From: Firmicutes bacterium UBA4049
Lineage (GTDB): Bacteria > Bacillota > Desulfotomaculia > Desulfotomaculales > Nap2-2B
Assembly (NCBI GenBank): GCA_002382755.1
Contig: DFZT01000009.1
Coordinates: 1 to 51,839 of the forward strand
Direction of reading: 5' to 3'
Length of the DNA: 51,839 nucleotides
The notes beneath the pieces are model-generated. The model was not told the DNA's origin. It made no database searches and saw only the letters and a list, made by a program, of their open reading frames with translations. Position numbers and translations under genes: made by a program. Each line of letters begins with the position of its first letter. Within the stretch, counting starts at the first letter, position 1. Of this stretch, positions 9,329-17,644 are shown piece after piece.

Positions 9329-10879
9329 TTACTTTCCTCTTCTTTCTTTCTCCAATCTTATTTTACGCATAATCACACCGTAAACCTGTTCTGCAATCCC
9401 GTTAACATCGACAGCAGGAGTGTCGATGGCAGAAGTTTTCCTGATCAATTCGCGCGCTGTTACCTCAGCGCCGGCCTCATTTCTGCTTAAAACCTGACGC
9501 CTGTCTGCCTGGTTAACCGCCATTTCAAGGCGGGGGAAAAATGTCTGGTGAACTTCCGGTTGTTGTAGAGATCTCTTTATGTTTTTAAACGTTCTTTCAG
9601 TTTCAGTGTAATTTATTGATTTAAAACTTGGAAATATGCTGCTGTAATACAGGAAATAACCGTTTCCCGGGTAAACCGCATCACTTATAAAACCAGGGGT
9701 TTTATCCATATGCCTGAGGTTGAAAACGTAATTGGAGATTAACTCCCTGTACCCGAACGGCTTCACGCTTTCACCGGGTATGCTGAAACTAGCGGTTGTT
9801 TTCAGATAACCGAACCTTTTATTGGATGACCCTGATTTGTCTCTTTCACCGCCTTTCCTGCTGTCAGCAGTATAATGTCTGTTGTTCTTATGAACGGCTG
9901 ACTGCCGTAAATTATTTATCTTGATCAGCGGCTCCCGGTTATTAAATATAGACGGATTAAGATCGCTGCCAGTACCGTAATTATTGTCGTGTGCTCCGGA
10001 TTCTTTGCTTCCGCTGCTTGTTAAGCCACCAGTATCATAAGGTTTACCGGCATTCAGGACGACCGGCAGCCACAAATTATTAATTAGCGAATCCTGTTTA
10101 TTAAAAAAGGACTGTTCATGACTGCCATCAACTCTGTATTTGCTTTCCAGCCGGACAGAAAAATATTTGTTTGTCCGCTGATTAATACCGGTCGTCATTT
10201 CTTTAGTCTGTCCGTTACCCCGTGCAAAACCTTTTATTCGTTTGTCGGCTGTTTTCCAATCGGACCTGTTGATGAATTGCCCCTGCCCGGCGTTATCCCG
10301 CGCCAAAAAAGAATTGTGAGTCAAAAAATAATTAGCTGTAGAAAGCTGAAAGCGAGATTCTGAGTAGGCCGGACTACTTATTGGATAGGTAATTCCAGTT
10401 TTGTACTCTGAAGAATACCTTCCAAGTAAATTCAAAAATAGTTTTTCTGGTCCGGAAATTGAACTGAAAACACGCCCCTCGAAATCCTCCGTCTTCTCAA
10501 AGATGCTGTTTGTGTATTTAAAAGCTCTGATTAAGGTATTCCTGCTCAGATTGCTCAAGGCTGACAGATTAGATTTTGATACCGGCGGCAGATTCACCAC
10601 CCAGTTCAGAATGGACCCTTGCAGAACATTTAGAATGCTTTTCTGTTTCTGCATAGTTTTTAAATACATTTCATTATTTGCATCCAGACGGCTGGAATAC
10701 TTTGCATTGTTGATTAACTGGTAAGTAAAATTTAAACTGTAGGCGAATTTATTTTGCCTGAAAATAATTTTTGAAAACCCCGCCGGATATTTTAAAAGCA
10801 CAAGGGCCGTAAACAGCGGCCTTTTTTGTTTGACCCCGTATTTCCGGGTAATCCGTTTGGAGAATTCAATGCTGTTCAT
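9329..10879 (-). CDS. eCIS-associated protein of unknown function, Ser/Asn/Tyr-rich, 516 aa
   Basis: I do not recognise a named family over most of the length. The protein is basic and rich in Asn, Ser, Tyr and Phe, with no predicted membrane segment, and residues about 190-400 look like low-complexity linker. The last 30 residues (VDVNGIAEQVYGVIMRKIRL followed by EKERRGK) resemble a short amphipathic C-terminal helix that I recall in proteins at this place in other eCIS loci, ahead of the LysM gene. It overlaps the preceding small gene by four bases, so it is part of the same operon. A tape-measure, cargo or scaffold role are all possible; none is shown. Confidence 0.7.
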   Translation of the reverse strand: MNSIEFSKRITRKYGVKQKRPLFTALVLLKYPAGFSKIIFRQNKFAYSLNFTYQLINNAKYSSRLDANNEMYLKTMQKQKSILNVLQGSILNWVVNLPPVSKSNLSALSNLSRNTLIRAFKYTNSIFEKTEDFEGRVFSSISGPEKLFLNLLGRYSSEYKTGITYPISSPAYSESRFQLSTANYFLTHNSFLARDNAGQGQFINRSDWKTADKRIKGFARGNGQTKEMTTGINQRTNKYFSVRLESKYRVDGSHEQSFFNKQDSLINNLWLPVVLNAGKPYDTGGLTSSGSKESGAHDNNYGTGSDLNPSIFNNREPLIKINNLRQSAVHKNNRHYTADSRKGGERDKSGSSNKRFGYLKTTASFSIPGESVKPFGYRELISNYVFNLRHMDKTPGFISDAVYPGNGYFLYYSSIFPSFKSINYTETERTFKNIKRSLQQPEVHQTFFPRLEMAVNQADRRQVLSRNEAGAEVTARELIRKTSAIDTPAVDVNGIAEQVYGVIMRKIRLEKERRGK

Positions 10880-11199
10880 TTTCTAAAAACCTCGACGCGA
10901 TGAAAATCGATCACCTTCCAGGTTTCCTTTTCTTTGGCAAGGAACGCCCGAAAATCGTATCCCGCCATTCCCCCCGGAGGCAGATAGTTGATCAGTGCAT
11001 TTTTTTGCCGGTCGTAAATCCAGTTCCCGATGTGCAGCACGCCCTGACTGTTTATTTCGGGTTCGGAATTTTCCAGGGTGTTTATAAGGGATGATATTTC
11101 TTCATCCTTTATACTCGACAGATAATCGAGCAATGCTTTCTTCATTGCCGGCGCATCGTCAGGTTTCAGATAAATATCGCTGTTTTCCTTTTTTTTCAT
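10876..11199 (-). CDS. small unrecognised protein in the eCIS operon, 107 aa
   Basis: Acidic N-terminal half (KKALLDYLSSIKDEEISSLI) followed by a beta-rich half (GVLHIGNWIYDRQKNALINY, then AGYDFRAFLAKEKETWKVID). The pattern 'IGNWIYD..KN.L....' followed by 'F.A.L....W.V..F..VEV' suggests a compact alpha/beta domain, but I cannot name it. No signal peptide or membrane segment. Translational coupling to the 516-residue protein by an ATGA-type overlap implies that the two work together. It follows the DUF4157 gene by 13 bases, so it could be an immunity or chaperone protein for that gene; this is only a positional guess. Confidence 0.75.
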   Translation of the reverse strand: MKKKENSDIYLKPDDAPAMKKALLDYLSSIKDEEISSLINTLENSEPEINSQGVLHIGNWIYDRQKNALINYLPPGGMAGYDFRAFLAKEKETWKVIDFHRVEVFRK

Positions 11200-11212
11200 G
11201 AGTTACCACCTA

Positions 11213-12430
11213 TCAGGGACACGTCCATCCCTTTACTTGTTTTACACCGTAATCATCCTGTCCGTCCCATTCATAGTAGTAAGGGCTGCTGGGATCCCTG
11301 TGCTGATATAATGCTTTAACGTATTTCTTGATTTCCGACTCATTGGCCACCCAGGTAGTTCCTTTCTTAGTCCTAAATCCGGCTGCGTTTTCGGACAGGC
11401 CATGCCTAATCCTGTACCCTTCTTCGCTAATCCACGCGTCATATTCTTTTTCCAGCAGGGCCATTGTTGCGGGTTGGCCCTGGTGGGTAGTTTCGTGATA
11501 GAATGTGGAAGCCGCTTCAGGATCGGCAATACTTTTTCTGACGTAGATCTCCTTTGCCGCTGTGTCATTCAGCCCGTCAACTTCGTAGGAATGGTTTTTG
11601 ACAAACTTCCCTTTACCGCCTGTTGATGTCTTATCATACAATTTCCATTTCCTAACGATTTTGTCAAAGCTGTATACCTTTGAAACGTCTAACTTACCGA
11701 CCACCCATTTGTCTGCTGAAGGACAAAGTTCATTAAGAACGCCCTGCTTGGTCCAGTAATTTATGGCCGGCCTTTTCCCTGCCTGCTGAGCTACGTGAGT
11801 CAGTTCATGGGCAAGCAGTTCCTTTCCTCTGGCTGTTCTTGCATATCTGCCGGAATTAAAAAACACGTCGTGTCCTATTGTGAAGGCTTCGGCATTCATG
11901 CGCTCGGCAGCTTCAGCCGCGAAAGAGTCCGTGTGCAGGCGGACCTGCCTGAAATCATGGCTGAAGTACGAGCTCATGGTTGACCTGGTCTCTTTATCTA
12001 ATGGCGCACCCCCGCCCTTGCGGGACAATATCCGGCTGGCCAGCCGGGATTCGCCTGCTCCGGGGCTGTCCTGTCTTTCCTTGCTGATCATGCTTTCTGA
12101 TTTGCGGATTACCGTTTCCATTTTTCTTGCTTCTTCTTCATCTCTTTGCCGGCTTGAACAGCCGCATCCGCTGCAGCAGCCTGATGCTTTCAGCTGAACA
12201 GCCTTGTGCCCGCAGTGCTCCTTGCAAAAGGGCTCATTATTAACATGAGTGAGCACCCTCTGCAGATAACTATTCCCATAAGTGGACTGCAGCATCAGAA
12301 AATCAGAACATTCACCGGCGCCGCTCACAGATGATTCCGCCCGCTGCGGTTGGCCAAAATCATGATTACGGGATGCCATCCCGCGATCATGTTTATTTAC
12401 GGCCATCATTTCTCCGCCTCTTTGATTCAT
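11213..12430 (-). CDS. DUF4157 (eCIS core domain) protein with a second C-terminal HExxH motif
   Basis: 405 residues. Residues about 145-220 are a DUF4157 domain, the marker domain of eCIS loci, with DFRQVRLHTDSFAAEAAERM, AFTIGHDVFFNSGRYA and the zinc-peptidase motif HELTH (208-212). The N-terminal 100 residues are linker-like and hold a cysteine cluster (CKEHC near 69-73, CCSGCGC near 85-91) that could bind zinc. The C-terminal 190 residues contain a second HExxH, HETTH at 312-316, in an otherwise unrecognised domain ending in WTCP, which could be an effector. The start ATG at 12430 follows AAAGGGGTGA; an alternative is the ATG at residue 8. DUF4157 proteins are thought to be loaded on or with the particle. 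Confidence 0.85.
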   Translation of the reverse strand: MNQRGGEMMAVNKHDRGMASRNHDFGQPQRAESSVSGAGECSDFLMLQSTYGNSYLQRVLTHVNNEPFCKEHCGHKAVQLKASGCCSGCGCSSRQRDEEEARKMETVIRKSESMISKERQDSPGAGESRLASRILSRKGGGAPLDKETRSTMSSYFSHDFRQVRLHTDSFAAEAAERMNAEAFTIGHDVFFNSGRYARTARGKELLAHELTHVAQQAGKRPAINYWTKQGVLNELCPSADKWVVGKLDVSKVYSFDKIVRKWKLYDKTSTGGKGKFVKNHSYEVDGLNDTAAKEIYVRKSIADPEAASTFYHETTHQGQPATMALLEKEYDAWISEEGYRIRHGLSENAAGFRTKKGTTWVANESEIKKYVKALYQHRDPSSPYYYEWDGQDDYGVKQVKGWTCP

Positions 12431-12463
12431 TGTTTCACCCCTTTATCTTGAGGTACTGATGCT

Positions 12464-12898
12464 CTACCCCTTGGTAATTCCGTTATGCGCGAGTTCTAAT
12501 ATTTCAACTGCAACTGCGCCGGTGTCGGCTTTTAAGTCAGGCCCGTTCCATTTAACCGGGTAGGCCTGGAAAAAGTTCCAGCGCCATTTTTCGTTTCCGG
12601 CGTAGTTCAATAAAATAATTGACCCGTTTTTCCTTTTGATTTTGCCTGCAACCGTCTCTCTGTGCCACTTCCAGAGCAGATCGGAGTCCGTCAGGCCTCT
12701 TTTTAAGATTATGTTCGGGTACTTGGTTATTTTGGGGAGCTTGTGAATATATTCATTGACTCCCCCTTCACGGTACTCCTCGGCTTCAATCTCTGCGGAA
12801 ATTCCCGTTACTTCGGAAAAACCTCCGACCACCAAACCGTCAAGCTCGATTAAAAACTTAAAGGCGGTAATCGGATCGGCTTGCGCGGCGGTTGACAT
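12464..12898 (-). CDS. eCIS tube protein (gp19 family), paralogue 2
   Basis: Inner-tube subunit of the T4 gp19-like family, 144 residues. Diagnostic segments are PITAFKFLIELDGLVVGGFS, VTGISAEIEAEEYREGG, NIILKRGLTDSDLLWKWHR and the closing AVEILELAHNGI. About one third of the residues match the other tube protein encoded at 13479-13916. Tube paralogues are usual in eCIS (Afp1/Afp5): one forms the shaft and another the baseplate-proximal ring. The position after the small assembly proteins and before the DUF4157 gene fits the Afp5-type role, which is inferred. Confidence 0.9.
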   Translation of the reverse strand: MSTAAQADPITAFKFLIELDGLVVGGFSEVTGISAEIEAEEYREGGVNEYIHKLPKITKYPNIILKRGLTDSDLLWKWHRETVAGKIKRKNGSIILLNYAGNEKWRWNFFQAYPVKWNGPDLKADTGAVAVEILELAHNGITKG

Positions 12899-12912
12899 TA
12901 TCTTTCTCTCCT

Positions 12913-13104
12913 TTAGCGCTCAAATACGTTTTCCGGCTGCTGGTTCAGTTTGCGGTTAATATCTGATATTTTCTCGCACCAGCGTTTTCGTTCCAGGTGT
13001 TCCATCTGCATAATTTCATCATGTGGCCAGTGGAAATAGTATGCGATAAAGGCTACCTCCTCATAGATACGCTCCAGGGGGTAGCCCGTTACGCTTCCCC
13101 CCAG
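12913..13104 (-). CDS. DUF6760-type small eCIS/tail protein with a CTG start, 63 aa
   Basis: Short gene easily missed because it has no ATG, GTG or TTG start. Reading from CTG at 13104 gives (M)GGSVTGYPLERIYEEVAFIA, continuing with YYFHWPHDEIMQMEHLERKR and WCEKISDINRKLNQQ. The GYPxxRxYEEVAFIAY..HW and EHxxRxxWxxxI pattern is that of the small DUF6760 proteins placed between the tail assembly protein and the second tube gene in many tail-like loci. A GAGGCGG ribosome binding site lies four bases upstream of the CTG, inside the end of the preceding gene, which it overlaps by 16 bases. The frame has a stop at 12913-12915. The coding call is firm; the CTG start is inferred from family-like N-terminal residues. 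Confidence 0.8.
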   Translation of the reverse strand: MGGSVTGYPLERIYEEVAFIAYYFHWPHDEIMQMEHLERKRWCEKISDINRKLNQQPENVFER

Positions 13105-13454
13105 TTGTCCGCCTCAAGCTCAAACTCATGTCCGCACTTGGGGCACGAGGCTTTCACAGATGGCATGCCTATGTCGTTGATACGGTTGTAAAAATCCTGC
13201 AGGTAAGCCAGATCCGCTGAAAAAAGCCCTTCGATGATTCTTGTGTTGATCGTCTGCAGATCGCCCAGTTTAACAACCACGCGGGACAGCAGAATAACAG
13301 TCAAATAAGAAGGATTCTGTTTAACCCTGGGGTCTTTTAAGGGAAGAATTTCATCCGCTGCAGTCGCCAGCCGCATAATTCCTTCACGGTGTAAATTACC
13401 CTGTTCATCCACATAGCCTTTAGGAAGGGTAAAGTTGTACTCGGTTGAAAACAT
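13089..13454 (-). CDS. small tail/eCIS assembly protein with a CxxC motif, 121 aa
   Basis: Predicted tail assembly chaperone-like protein. It opens with FTLPKGYVDEQGNLHREGIM and RLATAADEILPLKDPRVKQN, continues SYLTVILLSRVVVKLGDLQT, and ends with a short SCPKCGHEFELEAD tail with one CxxC that could be half a zinc site if it dimerises. Proteins with the same opening (lysine-glycine-tyrosine then REGxMRxATAxDE) sit between the first tube gene and DUF6760 in comparable loci. The C-terminus overlaps the start of the DUF6760 gene. The role in tube or baseplate assembly is an inference from position. Confidence 0.8.
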   Translation of the reverse strand: MFSTEYNFTLPKGYVDEQGNLHREGIMRLATAADEILPLKDPRVKQNPSYLTVILLSRVVVKLGDLQTINTRIIEGLFSADLAYLQDFYNRINDIGMPSVKASCPKCGHEFELEADNWGEA

Positions 13455-13478
13455 ATTGAAGGTCCTCCAGTAAAATTT

Positions 13479-13916
13479 CTAACTGACCCGTGTCACGCCC
13501 TCATGGACAATTTCCAGTGTTTCAATAGCAACGTCGTTCCCTTTGGCGTTGAAATCGGGGGGATCATATTTTGTAGGCCAGGCATTGACGACGTCCCACC
13601 GCGCCTTGTCATTGCCTGCTTCGTCAACAACTATTATAGAAAGGTTTTTTCTTTGGACGTTGCCGTCAATTACGGCTTTATGCCAGTTGTAAATATCCAT
13701 GGAATCTGTGATGCCCCATTTTAAAGTTATGTTGCCGTATTTCGTCAGACCGGATAATTTCCGGACATGTGTGGGATCTGTGCCCTCACGGTAGTCAATA
13801 ACATCAACAACAGCATCAAAGCCGGAGGCCTCGCTGAAACCAGCCTGCTGAATTCCGTCAATTTCTATTCTGAAACGAAAATTTCTTAAAGGATCTTTTC
13901 TTTGTCCCGTTGCCAT
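13479..13916 (-). CDS. eCIS tube protein (gp19 family), paralogue 1
   Basis: Probable main inner-tube subunit, 145 residues. It begins DPLRNFRFRIEIDGIQQAGF and has SEASGFDAVVDVIDYREGTD, YGNITLKWGITDSMDIYNWH and the closing AIETLEIVHEGVTRV, all typical of gp19/Afp1-type tube proteins. It follows the two sheath genes directly, as the major tube gene normally does in contractile tail-like loci. An ATG with GGTG upstream marks the start. Cytoplasmic, no signal peptide, as expected for a particle assembled inside the cell. Confidence 0.92.
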   Translation of the reverse strand: MATGQRKDPLRNFRFRIEIDGIQQAGFSEASGFDAVVDVIDYREGTDPTHVRKLSGLTKYGNITLKWGITDSMDIYNWHKAVIDGNVQRKNLSIIVVDEAGNDKARWDVVNAWPTKYDPPDFNAKGNDVAIETLEIVHEGVTRVS

Positions 13917-13966
13917 TATCTCTTACACCTCCAAATATACTTTTTAGGTTGGACTTTGGATTACGC

Positions 13967-15949
13967 TTAAGACACTTCCGCTCCGCCTGTAAATTGGGCG
14001 ATGCGGAAAATCACAAACTCAGCCGGTTTAACAGGCGCAACGCCGATTATACAGATCAGACGCCCGTTGTCGATATCGTCCTGAGTCATTGTGGTACGGT
14101 CAACCTTTACGAAGAATGCGTCTTCGGGTTTGCTTCCCATCAGCGCGCCGTCTCTCCAGACCCTGGTTAAGAACTCTGTTATGGTCCGCTTGACCCTTGC
14201 CCACAGTTTTTCATCGTTTGGTTCAAAAACAGCCCACTGAGTTCCTTCGTCAATTGACTCTTCAAGAAAGAGGAAGAGCCTGCGTATATTTACATACTTC
14301 CAGAGGGAATCGCTGGAAAGCGTCCGGGCGCCCCAGAGCCTGATGCCCCGTCCTGGGAACGCCCTGATACAGTTAACCCCCCTGGGGTTAAGAATGTCCT
14401 GCTCACCTTTGGTGATCTGGAACTCCAGATCGATAGCGCCGCGGATTGTTTCGTTGGCCGGCGCCTTATGAACTCCTCTTTCAGTGTCGCTGCGGGCATA
14501 AATTCCTGTTACATGCCCGCCGGGGGGGATTAGTCGTAAAAGCCCCGTTTGGGGATCGACAACCTTTATCCACGGGTAATAGAAGGCAGCGTATTTTGTT
14601 TCATAACTGCTGCGCGGATTTAACGAGGAAACATCCGCCGTACCCTGAGAACAATCGATGACGGCAAAACGGTCTTTCAGCTTTTCACAGTGTGTGATTA
14701 GAGAACTGGCCAGGCCGTTGACCGCCAGTGCATTGGGCGCGTAGACAATAGAAATATCGTCTATTTCGGACAGCCCCGACAATCCCTTCCGTTTTCCGGG
14801 CTCATTGGTATCGGTTCTGTCGTAGTCGGCCTGCTTCAGGTCGGGAGATATGTCTATTATGTTGTAAACGGATGTATCGTCGGGAGTTACCGCCCAGTCC
14901 CCATCCACCGCGGCAAGTTTGGTACTGCCTTTATAATCTGTAATTGTTCCAACCTGGCCGCTTCCGGTACCCGAGACGATCACAACGTTTGTTCCTATAT
15001 ATGTGTCGTCTTCATCCGAGGCATTGCCGGCAAGCGTAATAGTGTTTGTCCCTGCGTCCTGTGCTATTCCCTGGTGAATCAGGGAATCAATACCGCCTGA
15101 TAAAAATTTTAACAGGCAAATATTGTATCCCGATGTACTGTCAGGTATAGTATCCCAGTCGGAATCTATAGAAGCTTTTTTGGCGCTTGCGTAGTAGCCG
15201 GTTATGGTGCGGATCTGCCCGCTGCCGGTACCTCTGGCAATTTCTATCCTCAAACCGGAATAGGCGTCATCGGTATCAGAAGCCTTGTTATCCAGTGTGA
15301 CCGACCCGGCGTCGGCGTCCTGTACGGTACCGCTATGCCCAACTTCCGGCACGGCGCCGGAATCCGTACTGCCTTTTGAGATTAAAATTAGATTTGAGAC
15401 CCCGTTTACTTTTTTTCCATAATAGTCGGATGATGATTCAACAGTGCTGAGGTTGTCAAAGATCTCCGACAGGGCAGGCCTTGGTTTGGACAGGAGATCT
15501 GTGTCCGGATCAAACAGGCTGCCGGGTTTTTCCTTCCAGTAAAACAGACTCATTTTAAAACCGCTAAATGTTCCCGGAGTTATTTTTACGGCTACCCTGT
15601 CACCCCATGAACCTTCCCCGACGGCGCCAACAGTAAGCGCTTCTTCCGCATCCTTGCTGAGCTTTAGCGCAGCTATTTGGGCATTGGTTTTGACAATACG
15701 GCCGATAAAGAGCCTCTGGCCGCCATTATCAAAGAACCCTTGCACAGTGTAGGGGAGATATTTATCGGACCCGAAAAAACTTCCGTAAACTCTTTGGTAT
15801 TCCAACCAGCTTGAAATCAACCTGGGTGTCGTTGGCCCGCGTTCACATTCGCCAAGAAATCCGGCTGTGCTTGTGCTTACCCCCTCAATGGGTTTGCCGC
15901 CTATTTCTATTTCTTCAACATACACCCCGGGTGACAAATATTCACTCAT
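13967..15949 (-). CDS. contractile sheath protein with a two-repeat surface insertion, 660 aa
   Basis: Second sheath subunit of the particle. Both ends match its neighbour at 16073-17599 closely: MSEYLSPGVYVEEIEIGGKP at the start, RGVHKAPANETIRGAIDLEF, NPRGVNCIRAFPGRGIRLWG and the closing VKPAEFVIFRIAQ segment used for sheath interlocking. It is about 150 residues longer because of an insertion at residues 205-366 made of two tandem beta-rich units, each with a DD(A/T)Y.G....I..GTGSGQ.(R/G)TIT core. That module recurs in phage fibre and decoration proteins. A GGAGG site precedes the ATG. The insertion should face outward, suggesting surface decoration or a specialised ring. Confidence 0.93.
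   Translation of the reverse strand: MSEYLSPGVYVEEIEIGGKPIEGVSTSTAGFLGECERGPTTPRLISSWLEYQRVYGSFFGSDKYLPYTVQGFFDNGGQRLFIGRIVKTNAQIAALKLSKDAEEALTVGAVGEGSWGDRVAVKITPGTFSGFKMSLFYWKEKPGSLFDPDTDLLSKPRPALSEIFDNLSTVESSSDYYGKKVNGVSNLILISKGSTDSGAVPEVGHSGTVQDADAGSVTLDNKASDTDDAYSGLRIEIARGTGSGQIRTITGYYASAKKASIDSDWDTIPDSTSGYNICLLKFLSGGIDSLIHQGIAQDAGTNTITLAGNASDEDDTYIGTNVVIVSGTGSGQVGTITDYKGSTKLAAVDGDWAVTPDDTSVYNIIDISPDLKQADYDRTDTNEPGKRKGLSGLSEIDDISIVYAPNALAVNGLASSLITHCEKLKDRFAVIDCSQGTADVSSLNPRSSYETKYAAFYYPWIKVVDPQTGLLRLIPPGGHVTGIYARSDTERGVHKAPANETIRGAIDLEFQITKGEQDILNPRGVNCIRAFPGRGIRLWGARTLSSDSLWKYVNIRRLFLFLEESIDEGTQWAVFEPNDEKLWARVKRTITEFLTRVWRDGALMGSKPEDAFFVKVDRTTMTQDDIDNGRLICIIGVAPVKPAEFVIFRIAQFTGGAEVS
14852..15337 (-). 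repeat. two tandem ~75-residue beta modules inside the longer sheath protein
   Basis: Residues 205-278 and 292-366 of the longer sheath align with each other: (Q)DA(D/G)..(S/T)(V/I)TL....SD.DD(A/T)Y.G, then I..GTGSGQ(I/V).TIT.Y..S.K.A..D.DW...PD.TS.YNI. The shorter sheath has none of this, so the insertion is clean and lies at a loop of the conserved sheath fold. Established knowledge: similar modules occur in tail fibres and capsid decoration proteins. Confidence 0.85.
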
Positions 15950-16072
15950 CTAGGTTTCCTCCTCAGTTGAATTATTTAGATGTTTCACCTCCAGTTTTGC
16001 TTTTACTTGCCTGCTATCCTAAAAACTAATTTGCATTAGGAAGGTCAACTGCCTACGTGCTCATGATGGAGG

Positions 16073-17599
16073 TTATTCAGAAAGCGACGAGCCTCCGGCA
16101 TATTGCGCTATACGGAAAATCACAAACTCAGCCGGTTTAACAGGCGCAACGCCGATTAGACATATTAAACGTCCGTTGTCTATATCATCCTGGGTCATTG
16201 TTGTGCGGTCGGCTTTTACGAAAAATGCTTCTTCAGGCTTGGCGCCCATCAATGCTCCGTCTCTCCACACCCTGGTTAAAAATTCAGTGATTGTTTGTTT
16301 TACACGGGCCCAAAGTTTTTCATTATTCGGTTCGAAGACCACCCATTGTGTTCCTTCATCAATTGATTTCTCAAGAAAGATGAATAAACGGCGTATATTT
16401 ATATATTTCCAGAGGGTATCGCTTGATAAGGTGCGCGCGCCCCAGACGCGGATGCCGCTGCTGAAAGCCCTTATGCAGTTAACGCCCCTTGGATTTAAAA
16501 TGTCCTGTTCACCCTTGGTAATCTGAAATTCCAGATCAACCGCGCCGCGGACAGACTCGTTGGCAGGAGCTTTATGAACTCCTCTTTCTGCATCTGAGCG
16601 GGCATAGATGCCGACCATGTGGCCGCCGGGAGGCGCCAGCCTGCGCACACCCGCAACAGGATCGATAACTTTAATCCAGGGGTAATAGAAGGCGGCGTAT
16701 TTTGTATCGTTCTGGCTTCGAGGATCCAGACCGGCGACATTTGCGGACCCCTGGGAGGCATCGATGACGGCAAAACGGTCTTTCAATGTTTCACAATGGG
16801 TAATTAAGGCCCCGACAAGGCCGGCGACTCCCTGTGCATTTGGTGAATAGATGATTGATATTTCATCTACCTCGGCCAGTCCTGTCAAACCTTTGCGTTT
16901 GCCCGGTTCGTTGGTGTCGCTCCGTACGTAATCGGACAGTACAAGACTGCCTGTGCCGTCATCGCCATTCTGGAGCGTCGTAATTGACAAATCATCCGGA
17001 ATCTCGCCCGAATCACCGGTCTTCTTGGAGATCTTGATCAGATTGGAAATTCCGTTTACCTTTTTTACAAAGTAGTCAGATGAAGACTCGTTTATAGAAA
17101 GATTGTCAAAGAGTTCTGCAACTGCCGGCCTTGGTTTGGTCGTTGTATCTGTTTCCGGATCAAATAAAACGGGCGGCGCTTCCTGCCAGTAAAATACGCT
17201 TAGCTTAAAACCGCCGAATGTTCCTTTGGAAATTTTAACCGCAACCCTTTTTCCCCATGACCCTTCACCCACAACCTCTATCGTCAGGGCGTCGGCCGCG
17301 CCCTTTTTTAACTTGAGTGAAGCTGTGGCCGCGCCTGTCTTGACAACCCTGCTTATATAGCAGCGCTGTCCACCATTGTCAAAAAAGCCCTGCACCGAAT
17401 ATGGGAGGTATTTATCAGCGCCGAAGTAGCCCCCGAAAACTCTCTGGTAGTCAAGCCAGCTTGTTACAAGACGCGGTGTTGTGGGACCCCGCTCGGCCTC
17501 GCCCAAGAAACCGGCTGTGCTGGTGGAAGCGCCGGCGATAGGTTTTGCCCCGATTTCAATTTCCTCTACGTAGACACCTGGTGATAAATATTCCGGCAT
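16073..17599 (-). CDS. contractile sheath protein, 508 aa
   Basis: Main sheath subunit of the injection particle, which shortens to drive the tube outward. It begins MPEYLSPGVYVEEIEIGAKP and has STSTAGFLGEAERGPTTPRL, the middle domain and the C-terminal interlocking strand shared with the longer sheath. The frame allows an ATG at 17605, but the ATG at 17599 is preferred: GGGGG then lies eight bases upstream instead of two, and sheath proteins of this type begin MPEYLSPG. The gene lies just upstream of the insertion-bearing paralogue; eCIS often have two or three sheaths (Afp2-4). Length is normal for the simple type. Confidence 0.93.
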   Translation of the reverse strand: MPEYLSPGVYVEEIEIGAKPIAGASTSTAGFLGEAERGPTTPRLVTSWLDYQRVFGGYFGADKYLPYSVQGFFDNGGQRCYISRVVKTGAATASLKLKKGAADALTIEVVGEGSWGKRVAVKISKGTFGGFKLSVFYWQEAPPVLFDPETDTTTKPRPAVAELFDNLSINESSSDYFVKKVNGISNLIKISKKTGDSGEIPDDLSITTLQNGDDGTGSLVLSDYVRSDTNEPGKRKGLTGLAEVDEISIIYSPNAQGVAGLVGALITHCETLKDRFAVIDASQGSANVAGLDPRSQNDTKYAAFYYPWIKVIDPVAGVRRLAPPGGHMVGIYARSDAERGVHKAPANESVRGAVDLEFQITKGEQDILNPRGVNCIRAFSSGIRVWGARTLSSDTLWKYINIRRLFIFLEKSIDEGTQWVVFEPNNEKLWARVKQTITEFLTRVWRDGALMGAKPEEAFFVKADRTTMTQDDIDNGRLICLIGVAPVKPAEFVIFRIAQYAGGSSLSE

Positions 17600-17644
17600 T
17601 ATCATTTCCCCCTTTTTCCGTAAACGTAAACTTTATTGAAAATT

